Assembly (NCBI GenBank): GCA_023159155.1
Contig: JAJNNX010000004.1
Location: forward strand, 1,488,001 to 1,552,000
DNA from: Ustulina deusta
Lineage: Eukaryota > Ascomycota > Sordariomycetes > Xylariales > Xylariaceae
DNA: 64,000 nucleotides
Reading direction: 5' to 3'
This document shows, in pieces, positions 34,664 through 48,100 of this stretch; position 1 is the first letter of the stretch, and every line of letters starts with the position of its first letter. The notes beneath the pieces were generated by a model. That model did no database searches. It was given only the letters and a program-made list of their open reading frames with translations, and was not told the DNA's origin. Made by a program: the position numbers and the translations under genes.

Positions 34664-37620
34664 TGAGGTAATATAGCAGAAATTATAGAACATCCTTATA
34701 CTTTAACGCGCTATAATCTAATAATATAAATATGCTTAGGTTATAAACTATTAGCTTTAAATATAAAATATTTATATATTATATCTTTTTTTTTATAACT
34801 AATATTATTTTATTGGGTGGTCTCCTTTAGTATTTAATCCGCCTATGGCTTACTCAAGCCTATATTTTTTTTTAAAAAGCTCTAGCTTATTATTTTTAAA
34901 TATGGCTTTCTTTTTTTGTAAACATATAACTTTTCTTTAACTATTAGATAGGCTGTTTAGTATAGTTAATAAAAAGAACTGTTTAAATTTAGTCCAAAAA
35001 ATATATAAAAACCAGGGAAAAGTTAAAAAAATAGTAAAGTTAGGGGTAAAATTGCTTCCGGGACTATATTAAATATTAAAACTAACAAGCTAGAGCTAAA
35101 CAAAAATAGATCTAATAAAAAAACAGGCGAGTTTCTAGTTCGAAATAACCCTAAAAATACGCTATTTATAGCAGTACTACAGAAGTTCTATCCTAAAACA
35201 GAACCAATCGAACTAAAAGATTCCTTATTATATTATTCTATATAAGCTTCCTTTACGCAACCTACTGCTTAATTAAAATAAGTCTGATTATTTAACCTAA
35301 GCTTAAACTATTTTATAGCTTAAAAAAACAAAAATATAATTTTAATACTATATATACTATTTTTTGCGCTAAACTATAACTTGATATAATTTTTATTAAA
35401 CTTTAATAAATTAACGTTAGTTTAAATAATAACTTAAAAAGTTTAGAACTAGCCGAAATATATAGCAATAGAAAATATTATAAAAATCTTTTTATAATTA
35501 CTAGTATTTATTAATTAAAAAAATATAAAAAGTTTAGTACTACAAAACTATTTTTTAATAACGCTTTGCTTATTAATAAATAATTTAAATTTAGTAGAAA
35601 TACTATTGCTATAATATAAACAATCTAAAGCAATATATATACCTAAAAATCTAACCTTATTAAAATCAATAGTAGTACAAATAATTAGTTTAATAATAGA
35701 TATTTTATAATATAGAACTAAAAAAAAATATAGTTTTTTTTTTTTTATAATATAAATATTAATTATAAAGCAATAATATTTAGTATTAAAGCTATTGCTT
35801 AAGTATAATTTTTTAAAAAAAAGTATATTAATAGATAAACGCTTTAAAACAAAAAAATCTAACAACTCTACTAAATATTAATAGTTTAAACACTATAGTT
35901 TCTAAATTTTTGAATTTTTTATTGTTTGTAAACTTGGCAGTATATATTTATAATAAGCGCCGAGCTAATAAATATTCTATATTTAAAATTAGAATCTCTT
36001 GTTTATAATTTCTTTTTAAAAAGCTTTCTATATATAGCTTTACTAATAAAAAGTATAAGCATATACTAAAGGATCAATAAAACAAGATAGCATATATATA
36101 TATGCTTTAAGAGGTTATATATATATATCTGCCTATAGCATAAAAAAAGCTAAAGCTACACCTAATATACCTATAGCTACCAATTATATATACCTTTTTA
36201 TATAGATATCACACCCTAAATCAGGAGCTATAACGCTTATTGCATATTTAAAGAATAAAATATAAAACGTATAATTATTAATTGCCTTAGATATAATAAC
36301 TATAACTATATTTTATATTATTTAAACTAATAAAAAATGTCTAAGACTATATATACTATAGCTGCTTAAAATGCTATATTTTTATGCTTTTTTATTTCTT
36401 TGAACTTGTTATATATATTAAAGTTATAAATAATTTGTTATAATAAAATCAAAAGTACTTATAGGATCTTAACTATTTATAGCTATAAGACCTCTAGTGC
36501 TGTTGGTGCTAGTATGCGTGACTGTTCCGTACTTGCTTCCGCGGCAGCTTTTTATTAAGTTTTTTTTTAATATTATAGAAATATAAATAGAGCTTGCTTG
36601 ATATATTAGTAATACTAGCTTATAGTTAAGTTATAGCATAAGCGTAAATAAAAACAATAGTAAATTTAACTAGACCTATTTTTTAAAAAAGAGTTAAGAT
36701 ATAAAGTAAGATTTAATAAAATAATTACTAAAACTTAATATATAAAAATAATATTTATAGTAATTAAAGCTAGTATAGTTTTAAAAGCAGGGAAAACCTA
36801 AAGTTATATATAATTTTAGATGTTTATTTTATTTTGCTATTTTAATAAAAGCTAGAAAAAAAAATTTTAAAAATAAAATATAATATATAGCGCTTACTAC
36901 TTAAAAAAATAAAATAAAGTTGCTCTAGGTGTTTATTATATCTTTATATTTAAAGCTAGTTTTTTTAGTCCTTATTAATAGTAGTAGCTACAAGGATTTC
37001 TTATAGTTACAAAAAGCGTTCCTAATAGAATTAACTATTTAAATAACTAGCTATTTCTAGCTTTTGGATTATTTGTAGTATTAATTGTTTTATACTTGTA
37101 GCTTAATAATATGCCGGATACTTTTTATTTATTTATTTTTTATTTGTAATATAAACTAATAAAAACGTTGGTTTTTTTTGTTTAGCTGATTATTAGAATT
37201 TTGAATCTAATTTGTTATAATTAGAGCCCGCTCTAACAAAAGTAGCAGTAGGGGCTTCTTGTTTTTTAGCACTGCTAGAAATAGGAATAAAGGTTTTTCT
37301 ATAATATAGACCCTAGCTAGTTCACTAGAGCCTGCCTCTAATCTGCTTTAATACTAATGTGCTAGTGATAACAGGTCTATTAGGTTAGCAGCTTAGCAAT
37401 ATAGGCTAGCAGTATTCCTAACAAGAATAGGATGCTACCTAAGGAAGCAATGTCTTTAATATATACTACTATAGGCGCACATATTTATAAAAAATCTAAG
37501 TTTACTTATTTTAATATTTATTATTTTGATCTTTTATTATTAGAGCTAGCCATAGCTATATTTTTATTTAAAAATAAAAGTTATAAGTAATATAAAATAT
37601 TTTAATAATATAATATATTA
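34664..37620. other. RIP-decayed DNA, minus-strand coding trace near its end
   Basis: Mostly AT-only. At about 37180-37450 the minus strand gives Ser/Lys/Gln-rich text (AKKQEAPTATFVRAGSNYNK) resembling a disordered or gag-like segment; unproven. A small GC-rich patch sits at 36490-36550. Confidence 0.35.
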
Positions 37621-37625
37621 TAATT

Positions 37626-37930
37626 TGTTGGTAGGCTCTACCCTGGGTAGCATGCGCGTACGTACAACGTACGTAAGACGGATCTGTAAAAGCGAACACT
37701 ATACAATATATTATACTATGTTCGGTGCCTTGTCTTAAAAGAAAGAGAAAGAAAAGATTCGAAAGGTATAGGAGGTGCTAGGTATACCCTTCGTACGAAG
37801 TACGGAGGGTCCACCTAGCCCCTGGCCATATGGGCCCATACAGGCCCAACCACCCAATTTGGCCACTAAAGTAGCCAAAATAGCTGTACTAAATATGGCA
37901 TACGATTGACCTAGCAATATTATTCTAATA
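37626..37930 (+). repeat. 5' LTR of the small LTR element
   Basis: 305 bp, same length as the 3' LTR, differing almost only by transitions. Contains the 12-bp palindrome CTTCGTACGAAG near 37792 and repeated CGTACGT words near 37656-37675. Its second half is more RIP-mutated than that of the 3' LTR and its first half less so. The open stretch at 37735-37917 is only LTR sequence. Confidence 0.9.
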
Positions 37931-38712
37931 CTGATTATTTTTTTTTTGTTATATTAATAGGTTAATTATATAAATAAAAAATTAAGTATAAAAATACGTA
38001 CGGTTAAAACAAATGTTTTATATAGCAAAAAACAAAAATTTGCGCTTAGCAAAAACCTAATTCTATTTAATACCTAAAAAACAAACTTTCTATACGGCTA
38101 GCCCTATGGTTAGCCCTTCCTGTTCGGCCCAAGCGAATGCTTTGTATGGACCGAAACAATTTTTTAACTAAAATTAAAAAAAATAAAAAAAATAAAAAAA
38201 ATCCTGCCAAATAGGGGCTTAAAAGTAGGTAGGTAGCTAAAATAGGTTGTTTAGTAGTTACAATTTTTTATTAAAAAGTTAAACAAGTTTATTAGTATAT
38301 AATGTTTTTTAAAAAGATCTATATAATCTATTTTATTTAATTATTTTGATTAATTTTTTTTAAAATTGCTAATTAACCAAATTAAAATGTTTAGCTATCT
38401 ATTTATAAAAATTATTATATATTTTTAATGCTATTTTATACCTAAACTTTTGTTTAGTTATATATTTAAGTATAATAATTATGAAATATATTATAAATAG
38501 TTTTTGGTTATTTGTTTAATATATTTGTTTAAAGCAGGGGTTTATATTAGTTTAGTATATAAAGCCGGTATATTTCTACTAGAGCCCTATTAAGATATTG
38601 CTTTTTTTAGCTAGGTTTTTGTATAAAGATTTGGCTAAAGGTTCGGTTGCTATAGCGTACAGCAGCCAAAAAAAAAAAAGTTGTTTAGCTGTTTGTACAA
38701 TAGGTTAATAGA

Positions 38713-38731
38713 GGGGGGGGGGGGGGTGGGG
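38713..38731 (+). repeat. Poly-G tract (14 G, T, 4 G)
   Basis: Fourteen consecutive G followed by T and four more G inside otherwise AT-rich, RIP-hit DNA. Runs of G lack the CpA/TpG context that RIP needs, which may explain survival. Quadruplex formation is possible. Confidence 0.8.
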
Positions 38732-39469
38732 TTGATCTGGCCTGTATAGGGTCAAAAAAAAAACAGCCGTATAGGGGTATTTGAGTAGTTTTTATATAGC
38801 AGTTATACAAAAGGTTAAGAGAAAGGGGGGAAAAAAGAAAGAAGTTTAGTTTATTTTATACAGGGTTAAAAATAGCTATATAAAAAAAAGGTATTTAAGA
38901 GTCCTTTATATGCAGGTTAGTTATATAAAAGATAAAAGTTATAAAAAAGCTTATAGTTAATTCTATAGTCCGGTCTACTAAGTAGAACAATAGTTATAAA
39001 TATATTATATATAAAAAAAGGTTATATAAAGCTAATCAAACTTTTTTTTTTAGTTCTGCTGGGCGGAATATAGTTAGAAATAAACGGTTCGGTTTAGAAC
39101 AAAAGTATAAAGCTTTATATATAGGTTATACAAAAGGAAAAAAAATACAAAAATAGCTTTGTAGTCAAGCTCCGATCTTTTGTTTTACTAAGCAGAGTAA
39201 TATAATTAGTTTGATTTGTTTTTTTTTTTTTGTTAGGTAGGAGGTCTAAAGATCAAAACTAAATATTAATTTAATATAATAACTTATATAAAAAGTTAAT
39301 TAAAATATATTCTACTAAACAAAATATATTTTATTTGATTTTTATATAATATATTATTTATGTTTTTTCTGCCGGGCGGAAAGTTTTGTTATTATTATAT
39401 AATAGCTAGTATAGCTTTATTTTTTTTATTTTGCTAATTTGTAAGTTTGCCGGTTAACTTACTAATTAG

Positions 39470-39774
39470 TGTTAGTAAGCTTTACCCTAGGTAGTATGTG
39501 CGTACGTACAATATATACAAGACAGATCTATAAAAGCGAACACTATATAATGTATTGTATTATATTTGGTGCTTTGTTTTAAAAGAAAAAGAAAAAAAGG
39601 ATTCGGAAGGTATGGGAGGTGCTAGGTATACCCTTCGTACGAAGTACGGAGGGTCCACCTAGCCCCTGGCCATATGGGCCCATACAGGCCCAACCACCCA
39701 ACTTGGCCACCAAGGTGGCCAAGATGGCTGTACCGAATATGGCGTACGATTGACCTAGCAATATTGTTCCAACA
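39470..39774 (+). repeat. 3' LTR of the small LTR element
   Basis: 305 bp. The end TTCCAACA is intact here and CTAATA-changed in the 5' copy. Same palindrome CTTCGTACGAAG. The open stretch at 39579-39761 is the counterpart of that in the 5' LTR and not a gene. Confidence 0.9.
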
Positions 39775-39779
39775 TAATT

Positions 39780-41358
39780 AGCTTTTTTTAAATAAAGTAT
39801 ATTTTATATTACTTATATAATTTTAAGTTCTATAAAAAAGGTTTTATTATTATATTATAAAGGTTAGCTTATATTAACCCTTATAATATTATTAATACTA
39901 ATATAGAGCATAAAGCTAGTACTAATATATAATCTTATTTATAAATATAATATTTAAATAACCTTAACTATACTAAATAATTAGTCCTAGTCCTATTATA
40001 TTTGTTTTATTATATGCTATTACTAACTAAAGATATTATAGTATATTTATTACTTATATTTATTTAAGTACTAAAAATATTTTAGTTTTTTAAATTAAGA
40101 ATATATCTTTTTATATATTTATTATATTAATTTTTTATATTTATAGTTTAATAAACTTAAAGTACTATTCCTGCTATACAATTTTAATAGATATACCACT
40201 CTTTTTTCTTTGCTTATAAATATATCTAAATAATTTAAAGAATAATATTTTAGAACTAACTAATAGTAGTAATATTTAGTATTCCTACAAGATATATAGC
40301 TAACTAGCTAGTAAACTCTATAAGCTTTACGCCAAGTTTTATGCTAAGCTTAACAATATTTAATAGCTTATTAATATAATAAATAGCAAACTTAATATAT
40401 ATTTATATCTGTTAGTAGGTTGCTCTTGCTACCCTTGGTTATATTAAATATACTAACCTTTTAGTAGAGCAGCATCAAAAAAATCTAAAAAAACCAAAAC
40501 ACCGATTGGTCCGTGTCCTATAAACTTAATATAATACAGGCTACTAAGGACTAAGCATATTGCGTATAAAAGCGTAATTTAAGGATGATATTATTATATA
40601 GCTTTATTTTGCTAAGATTTATAAAACAACTCTAGAAAAAACATATAAAATAATAAATAAGATTATATCTATATAAATTAGAGTTTGTTCAGGATATTTA
40701 TTTATAGTTTAACTTATAATATTTTTTATACTTAGTAACCAAATTATATTTTATAAATAAGAATTATAAACCTAAAAATTATTATTTTTCCGAACTATAG
40801 TATAGACCTATATATTGCAGTCCTATAAAAAGTTATATATTCTTTTTATATAAGTTTTTTATTTTTTAGAAAATCGGGTTATTTTTTGTTTTTATGCCTT
40901 TTTTATTAAAACCAGATTTATCTAAAGTAGTCTAAAAAAATTATAAACAGAACAATTAGGATAGGCTATTAATATTTAAGCTTATATTTTACCTATAAAA
41001 GGTAAAAACAGGCGGTAGCAGCTGTACACGGGTTAATAAAGTACTATATACCCGATAGGAATAGAATACGGACCGCTAGCAGTTCAACAGCAACTGCCCA
41101 CTCCTAGATCCCATTTTATAACTCTAGCCTGGTGCGTTTATTATAACAATAAAAAAAGGGGGCAGCTGTTTAGTTTGCCTGTTTATAATATTAGCAGTGC
41201 CTAAGACCGCATAGAATCTCAGCTATATATAACTATATAAAGGTTTATATTGCATACCTAGCAATAAGCGCTCGCATAGCAAATATAGAAAAAGAGAAAA
41301 AAAAAAACCATTTTAGTAGCTTTACACAAGCGCGCGCCTGGGCCGTCAGATGCCGATT
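39780..41358. other. RIP-decayed DNA grading into a GC-richer leader
   Basis: AT-only until about 40970, then GC-richer from 41000 on. The latter part may be the 5' region of the frame starting at 41395. No repeats recognised. Confidence 0.4.
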
Positions 41359-41368
41359 GTATATAAAA
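41359..41368 (+). promoter_or_regulatory. TATA-like box before a decayed ORF
   Basis: GTATATAAAA ends about 27 bases before an ATG at 41395, with a short pyrimidine-rich stretch between. The arrangement suits a transposable-element or host promoter. In AT-rich DNA a TATA word alone has little weight; the value lies in its place in a GC-richer stretch. Confidence 0.35.
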
Positions 41369-41394
41369 GATCACCTCCTTTTTGTCCGATCAAA

Positions 41395-41720
41395 ATGTAG
41401 CAACAACAAGCAGCCTTTTCCCAAGTCCTTCTAATTATAATATTGTTCGGATCTACTAAACCAACTTTGAAATCCCAAACAATACTACAGCTGCAATAGG
41501 ATTGCAACCAGAACAAAAGTATTATTAGCTAGCTAATCAACTCTTAGATTGTAGCGTTTAATAGGACTTAAGCGGAGTCCCAAGCCAATCTGGTCCTTAA
41601 TAACAAAAAGTAATATATTATTGCTGAGATTCTCCGGATAAAGACTTTTAAAGTAATTAATAAAGTAAAATTGCTGCTTTAGATTAACTTAGTTTATTTT
41701 ATATAAGTTTATAGCTAACT
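41395..41720 (+). pseudogene. Decayed ORF start, Gln-rich N-terminus
   Basis: ATG, then TAG (probably once CAG), CAA, CAA, CAA: a Gln-rich start followed by AAFSQV, TKPTLKSQTILQLQ and later AFNRT-AESQANLVLNNK and IIAEILRIKTF. All stops are TAG/TAA. It vaguely resembles the first ORF of fungal LINE-type elements or a retroelement capsid protein, but there is no diagnostic motif. Confidence 0.35.
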
Positions 41721-42788
41721 TTTTTTGTTTTTTATTGCTTAAAAACAAGCTATACTAAAGAAAAAATATTATAGCAAAAAAAGTTTTTATATTAGAAATA
41801 GAAAAAAAAAGCTAAGCTTATATTAGTTTATAATCCTATTTTAAACTATGTTTTTCTAGGCCCGAGTTGGCTTAACTAGCTTACTAAGTTTAGGGCTAAA
41901 ACGTATTATTAAACTAGGTTCTGCGTTTAAAGCTAAAAAAGCGCGGCTTAAAAGCAAAAAGTAGGCTACTATGCTAATTTTTATGTTAATTTTAGTAGTA
42001 CTAGTAGGCATTAAGCGTAGTATTAAATCTGATTTTTTTATGTTTATTAAAAAGGCAAGGCTTAGAAGCGGAGATAGTAATAGGGTTAAGACTAGTTAGG
42101 GCAATAGAAAAGCCTGGCTAAGGAAAGCACCAGAAAGAGATGGGTTAAAGAAAATAATAGATCATTAGATCCAGAAACAAGGGTGGGTGGGGGTTCGCAT
42201 AATCAGTTAGTTATAGAGTTGTATGCTAGCGAATAATAAGATTAATTTTCTTGTAACATCTTAGCGTATATACGCGAATTACCGGATACAGCTAAAGCAG
42301 CATAGGCTAAATTAGCGTATCTAGGCTGTCGGGTCGGTCCGTATTATGAGCCAACAAGCAAATAACCATATAGCGCTAGTGGGGATCGAACTCCACTTTA
42401 CTCATATGCCTTGCCTGGTTATTGCACCATCTATTACTACTATAGCAATCAATCATCCTTATGGACGCTTACCTATTTTATGATAGCAAATTTAATATTA
42501 TATAAGGTTACTAGATTGTCAGGTCAGAACACGTAGTAGATTAGGAGCTATGATTGTCTGTATGCTAATTAATATATGCAATGCTGATTATTGGGCTGGG
42601 TTGCACTTATATGCCGTTATTAATTTAGACTAAATATATTCCGTAGTTATTTATTATAAGTTTTGCTTCTAGTAACTAGTCGGAAGTAAGATACTAAGAA
42701 ATATATATTTATAAAACTTGAATTTAGCACTCCTAGTAACCGCCCTATATATTATTATTAGTATTTATTTTAGTAGCTAATAGTTTAT
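41721..42788. other. Mixed decayed and GC-richer DNA
   Basis: RIP-hit until about 41840, then moderate GC to 42420 with a basic coding-like + strand stretch at 41850-42130. A tRNA-like piece is listed separately. From 42440 to 42790 nothing is recognised. Confidence 0.35.
42372..42432 (-). ncRNA. tRNA-like fragment (possible SINE remnant)
   Basis: On the minus strand GTGGAGTTCGATCCCCAC forms a tRNA T-arm with a good B-box, followed by TAGCGCT where an acceptor 3' strand would lie. Upstream TGGTGCAATAACCA can form a D-arm-like stem. I could not build an anticodon arm or a pairing 5' acceptor strand, so it is not a functional tRNA. A tRNA-derived SINE or tRNA pseudogene is the likeliest source. 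Confidence 0.35.
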
Positions 42789-42975
42789 TAGTAGGTATAG
42801 TGCTTATATAGAGCTGGTTACTAGTAGTTGTAGCGCTTTAAGGAAGTTTGCTACTAGTAGCCCTAGCGCCTAAAGAGAGTTCGCTACTAGTAGTTTTAGC
42901 GCCTAGAGGGGGTTAGCTATTGGTAGCCCCGGTATTTAGGTAAGATTAGCTACTAGTAATATAGGCGCTACACTT
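42789..42975 (+). repeat. 33-bp coding minisatellite (11-residue repeat)
   Basis: Four 33-bp units (from 42825) plus a 36-bp unit before and a partial one after. Each has TAGYNYTAGCGCCT and GCTACTAG. On the + strand a unit reads as Phe/Leu-Ala-Thr-Ser-Ser-Pro/Phe-Ser-Ala-x-Arg-x, with stops only at one RIP-prone position. A unit length divisible by three suggests it was translated. Confidence 0.6.
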
Positions 42976-44990
42976 ATTTACAAACATGATTTTTTTAAAA
43001 AAGTATAGCTTAAGTACTAAAAGAAAGGTTAAAAATATTTATTTATTGTTTTAATTACTAGGAATTTACTGCTTACAATAATAGATTTTTTTAGTAGAAT
43101 TAAGAAAATTGCTACTAATTATAGCCCAAAATTTAAAATTTTGTAAAACATTTTTAGTAGCTCCTTAGAGCTTTATAACTAGTAGATATATATTTAATTT
43201 TTTGATTTATAGCTTTACTAGTTGCTTTAACCCAACTTTGTCCTAGTAGCTAATAAATAGTTTATCCCAGTTCTATTATAACCCCAACTACGCGCGTGCA
43301 AAGGTCTATAAATATAGTCCGGCTTAGTAAAAATGCCTAGCTGTAATGCATAGGATCTAGCCCTTACACATGCCACAAGTATCCATTCCAAACTTATAAA
43401 CTTGCTATATATCGCTATAATTGAATTGCTAGTTTTAGTAAATAAAATCATACTATATTTTATATATTACCGAATAGCTTAGTAAATAGTTTTTTGCAGT
43501 TTTTTTAGAACTAAATCTATTTTGCTACAATCTTCTAGTTCTAATTCTAATCTTAATATTTGCTTACTATAGTTATTTTTACTAAAAGCGCTGCTTAACC
43601 CCTAATTATAGATAAGCTTTTTAAGCTAATAAAGGCAGTAGCTTATGTTTTATAATTTTTTTTAAAAGCTTTAAATCTTAATTTTTATAACTAAATAAAT
43701 AAATAAAACTTATATTTTGATTTATAGGCTAAATAGTTCTACATTTTTATATCGGCTGAAAAGCATAGAATTATATAATAGGGTTATAATAAGCAACTTG
43801 TTGCTATAATATATAAAATAAATATTGTTATATTTTAATCTAATAAGCAAGTTAAACAAAACAAGGCTAAGTGGTATATAATAGTATATTTTTAGATAAT
43901 ATGTTTATAGTAAGCTATAAAAATTTAAAATAGCGTTAAGTTTTATATAAAATAAGCTAGTAATAAGTTTTTTATTTATTACGCTTAATCTTTTGTTGTT
44001 TTATGTACTGCTTATATATAAAATATAAATATTAATATTTTGAAATATCAAACCTCCAAGGTTGAACTATTTATTTATATATAAGTTATATATTTATTTA
44101 TATAACATGGGATGTTTTACTTTGCTAATTTCTAGTTTACTATAAAGTTAGAAAAAATATTACTATTTCCCCGGTATATAATATACCTGATTTTGTTTAT
44201 ATAACAAGTAACCTTAAGATCCTACTGGAAATTTTTAAACAAAGCGATCTATTTAATTTTTAAAAATTTTAGGGGTTAGAGCTTTAATAGATAGTATTTA
44301 TAGTCTAACAATATTTAGTCCAAAAATAAAGTCAAAACAAAAAATATATTTATAAAAATAAAACAAGATTGTTAGCCAAAGTTATAAAAAGACTTACTAC
44401 TATTAGAAGCAACTATAATATTAAAATAGTCCTTAAAAGTTATAATTATTAAATAAATATGCCTTTTTAGGCGTTTTAGAAAATTTTATATATTAGCTGG
44501 CCATAATCTAGTTAAGCTAAGAACTCTAAAACTAGTAATAGGCGGGCGAATAAAAAACATAACTTTATTTAATGCTTGGTATAGCAGGCATTACAAAATA
44601 TAAAATATTTATAAGTCTGTCTCCTAACTATAGATTATAGTATAAAAGTTATATAATTAGTATTTATAGCTTAGCGTATATATTAGTTAGCAAATTATAT
44701 AAAAAACACAAGTTTAAATATATTTTATTGCTTTAAGAAAAGCAGTTTTTAAAAATAATATATGTTCTGCTATATAATTAGTCCTTTTATTTAATAGTTA
44801 ATTTGCTTTATAAATAAAGCTTAGCTTTGCTATATATTAAAGGCCGGAAATTTGCAATATGTTTTTAACAAGGACTATTTTAGCGCTATAATATTTTTTA
44901 AATATAGTTGTTAGAAAGAAGGCTGTTAGGAGTTAGGAGTTAGAGTAATATAATTTATATATAATCTTTAGTTCTAGTGCCTTACCATGT
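42976..44990. other. RIP-decayed DNA
   Basis: No feature recognised. A short GC-richer patch at 43230-43400 is open on the minus strand but has no recognisable content. A second patch lies just before the ATG at 44991. Confidence 0.4.
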
Positions 44991-45101
44991 ATGCCTAGCG
45001 GATATATGTCTAGCAGTAGGGCTGCTACTATTAGCTCGGCTATAAGAAAAGCCCCAGTTGCCCCTACCAAGCTGGCGCACCGCAGAAAATCTGCCAAATA
45101 A
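44991..45101 (+). pseudogene. Start of a decayed ORF (MPSGYMSSSRAAT...)
   Basis: ATG at 44991 opens 36 codons: MPSGYMSSSRAATISSAIRK then APVAPTKLAHRRKSAK before a TAA. The Ser/Ala/Lys/Arg-rich start resembles the one at 9496 and typifies fungal element proteins with a basic leader. Coding-like + strand text continues well downstream (for example RSVPTNRVGNLKECMCLRLA near 45745), but strand and family remain open. Confidence 0.4.
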
Positions 45102-48100
45102 TACTAAAAATAAGTTAGAATTGGGTTGTTTGCCTAAGCTCTTAAAAAAATATTAAAAGCAGCGGTAGGATATATAGCAAAATGTACTAGTATTAAACAA
45201 AAGAAAAATTTAAAATGTTTGCCTAAGAAATCAAGCTTTTGTTTTTTTTTATTTAAAAAAGCCTAGCTTACAATATTAAAAAAAGACTTGCAAAAGTAAC
45301 TAAAGAATATATAATAAGGTAAAATCTATATTTAGAAATAGCAACGTATTATTTTATATGTTTATAAAATTATATAAGTTTGCATAAGATTTAGAATATT
45401 AAGATTATTTAATAAACTAGTTACTAAATAAAAATAAACGTTTTTAATAATATATATATTAGATCTTTAGTTATTTATAAAAATAATAGTTATAAATATG
45501 CTTATAAATAAACAATAAAAGCTATTTTTTGTTTAGAAATAAAAAAGCTTAATAATATTAGCTATTTTACTAAAGTTAGAAATAAATATAAAAGCTAGGG
45601 CTACAAATAGTAAAAAGACCTAGTAGTATAAAGCGTATGCGATTTTTTTGCGTTTTTTAGTTAGTTTTTTAGTTTATAAAAAATAAGGTTTGCAGGCTAA
45701 GAACTACTTTTTATTTTTTAGAAGCGTGCCTACTAATAGAGTTGGCAATCTAAAAGAATGCATGTGTCTGCGGCTAGCAAAGGTTATATCCGGATGGCGT
45801 TTGATATATAAAAATATATATATAGGATGTTTTTTAAGAAATAAGATTTTTAATAGTAGCTAATAGCAATAATTAAACTTGGCTAGCAATATATATAGCA
45901 ATCAATACATTGCAAAGCTAAAAAATGTTTTTAAAAAAATAAACTATTAAAGCTACGGGCATCTGATCGTAGTTCTAGCTATATTTTTAGAGCAGCTATT
46001 ATATTAGTAGTAAAGGTGTTTTAGGAATATAAAGATATGGTAAGACGTTAAATAACGAGCGGGAGGCCAAAGTAGTAATAAGCGGGCGGCTAATAGGGTT
46101 TGCACTCCTTAGATGCTTAACTAATAGGAAAAATTGCAAAATGTAAAATAAAGTATTGCCTATATTATAAACGCCTATTTTGTAGAATTAAAATAGGTAT
46201 AACCTAATATAATAGCTTATAATTATTTTAGAATGGATGCCATTATATTATAGTTTATTTATCTTTTCTTTGTTTTATTGCTGTGTAGTTTGTGTAAAAC
46301 AATAGATAATAACTAGGTTAGTATTATTAAAATATTTCTTTTTTTGCTTACTTTTAGCGTACTTTAAGATTTTAATAATAATATTACTACTTTTTATATA
46401 ATCTAAAAAGAATAGCTTTTATAAATAGATATTAAAAAAGTAAAAGAGTTAGCCTATATTTTTTATAAAAGCTAATATAAACTAGCGTATTTTAAGTACT
46501 ATATGCTTAGGGCTATTTTTCTGAATATGTTTGATAATATTTTTAATACTTTATAGCTGTTTTATAAAAAACTTTTATAAAAAAGCTTGTTATATAATTA
46601 CTTTGTATTAAACAGTAATTTTAAAATATAGTATTTTTAAGAAAAAATAAAAGCTCTTACTACTAGGCTTGCCTTTGGTAAGACGGCCTGGTAAACAGTT
46701 AAACTTATTACTAAAGTTATAAGTAAGGCTTTTATTATAAGACCTATACTTTTTGTTAGGTTAGCTAAAGAAATAATAACTTAGGACCTAACTGTGTTTA
46801 AGCTTTCCGCCTTAATAGCGAACAATTTTTTTATAAAACATTATATTTAGATAGCGCTATTTATTAAAAGGTTAAATATTATATAATGCAAAATAAGCCT
46901 AAAAAAACAAAAAGATAGATTTTTTAGCTATTAAATTATAGAAAAAAAAGCTTATATGCCTTTTTAAAAAAGAAAACCATATATTAAGTATTTAACGAGC
47001 TTTTTTTTTATACCGGGCTTTGGGATAGGCTTTAATTAAACAATATGTATAAATATTTAGCTTTACGCTGTTCTAAGCAAATAGCTTTGTTTTTTGGCTA
47101 TATTTAAGATATTTATAATAAGATTTTCTATAGCATTAAATAATACAAAGGCTTGCTTAATATAAATATAGTGCGCTTTTTGTAGTATAAATACCTATTA
47201 ACTAGCATAAACAACCAGAACTTTATATAAAATACAATAAAATATTATAAAATTTTTATTTTTATTTTTAATAGTAAAGTATGTTTTACTATTTTAATAA
47301 ATATTTTTTTATTATAAGTGGTTATTTTAAATATTTAGTTTTTTTATAAAAATATAATATATTTTTTTATTAGTACTAAAATTATATAGGAACATATTAA
47401 ATATATTAAGTTATAAAAAAATAAAAGCAAAAAACTATTTTTGTTTAAAAGCCTTTGTGCTAATTAAAAACTTTCCTAAAAATAAATAATACGAACTAGA
47501 AAAGACTAATATTAATCTTTAAGCAAACCGCTTATTTTATAGTTTATATTTGCCTTATTATTTATTAATAGTTTATTGGACTTTTTTTAGTTATATAACG
47601 AACTACTTATATAAAACAAATAAAGCAAGCGGATAGCCGTGTTTATAAACAAGTAGTATATAGCGCGCCTTTACTAGGGAGCAATAGCTTTTAGGGTTTA
47701 AAATATAAAAATAAGCCAAAGTAGCAATTCAGTTATATTAAATAGCAACTATATAAACTATATAGGTCTTCTTTTTAAAGTAAGCTTATATTATATTTAA
47801 TGCAATAGAAAACTGCCAATATCTATATTCCGAAAGTTTTAATAGTACTTTTTTTTACTAATATTATATTAGATTTAAGATATATTAATAATGCTTTTTG
47901 TTTTATTTGTTTAAAATAATTTTATTTTGTCTTTTTTTGGCATTTTTAATATATAACAAGACAAAAATATTAAAATAAGCAAATAAAATACGCTAAATAA
48001 TTATATATTTGCTTTTTTTTTTTTAGCTGTATAGAAGATTTTCCTTTTTTAAAACAGTTGGCTACTAATATAAACAGTTATAAAAAAAAAAAAAACCTAA

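Larger units (their letters stand above)
37626..39774 (+). mobile_element. Complete small LTR element, 2149 bp, non-autonomous
   Basis: Two directly repeated 305-bp LTRs (37626-37930 and 39470-39774) bound a 1539-bp interior. Perfect 5-bp duplication TAATT lies at 37621-37625 and 39775-39779. LTRs begin TGTTRGTARGCT and end TTCYAAYA. No capsid, protease, reverse transcriptase or integrase text was found inside, and the interior is too short for them, so it fits a TRIM/LARD-like element that needed an outside partner. The interior is AT-rich and holds a 14-G run. Strand is given by the TG...CA orientation and is not proven. Confidence 0.88.

Noticed and set aside
37735..37917. 60-codon minus ORF starting MLGQSYAIF
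   Set aside because: An almost identical ORF lies at 39579-39761; both are the same part of the two LTRs, not genes.
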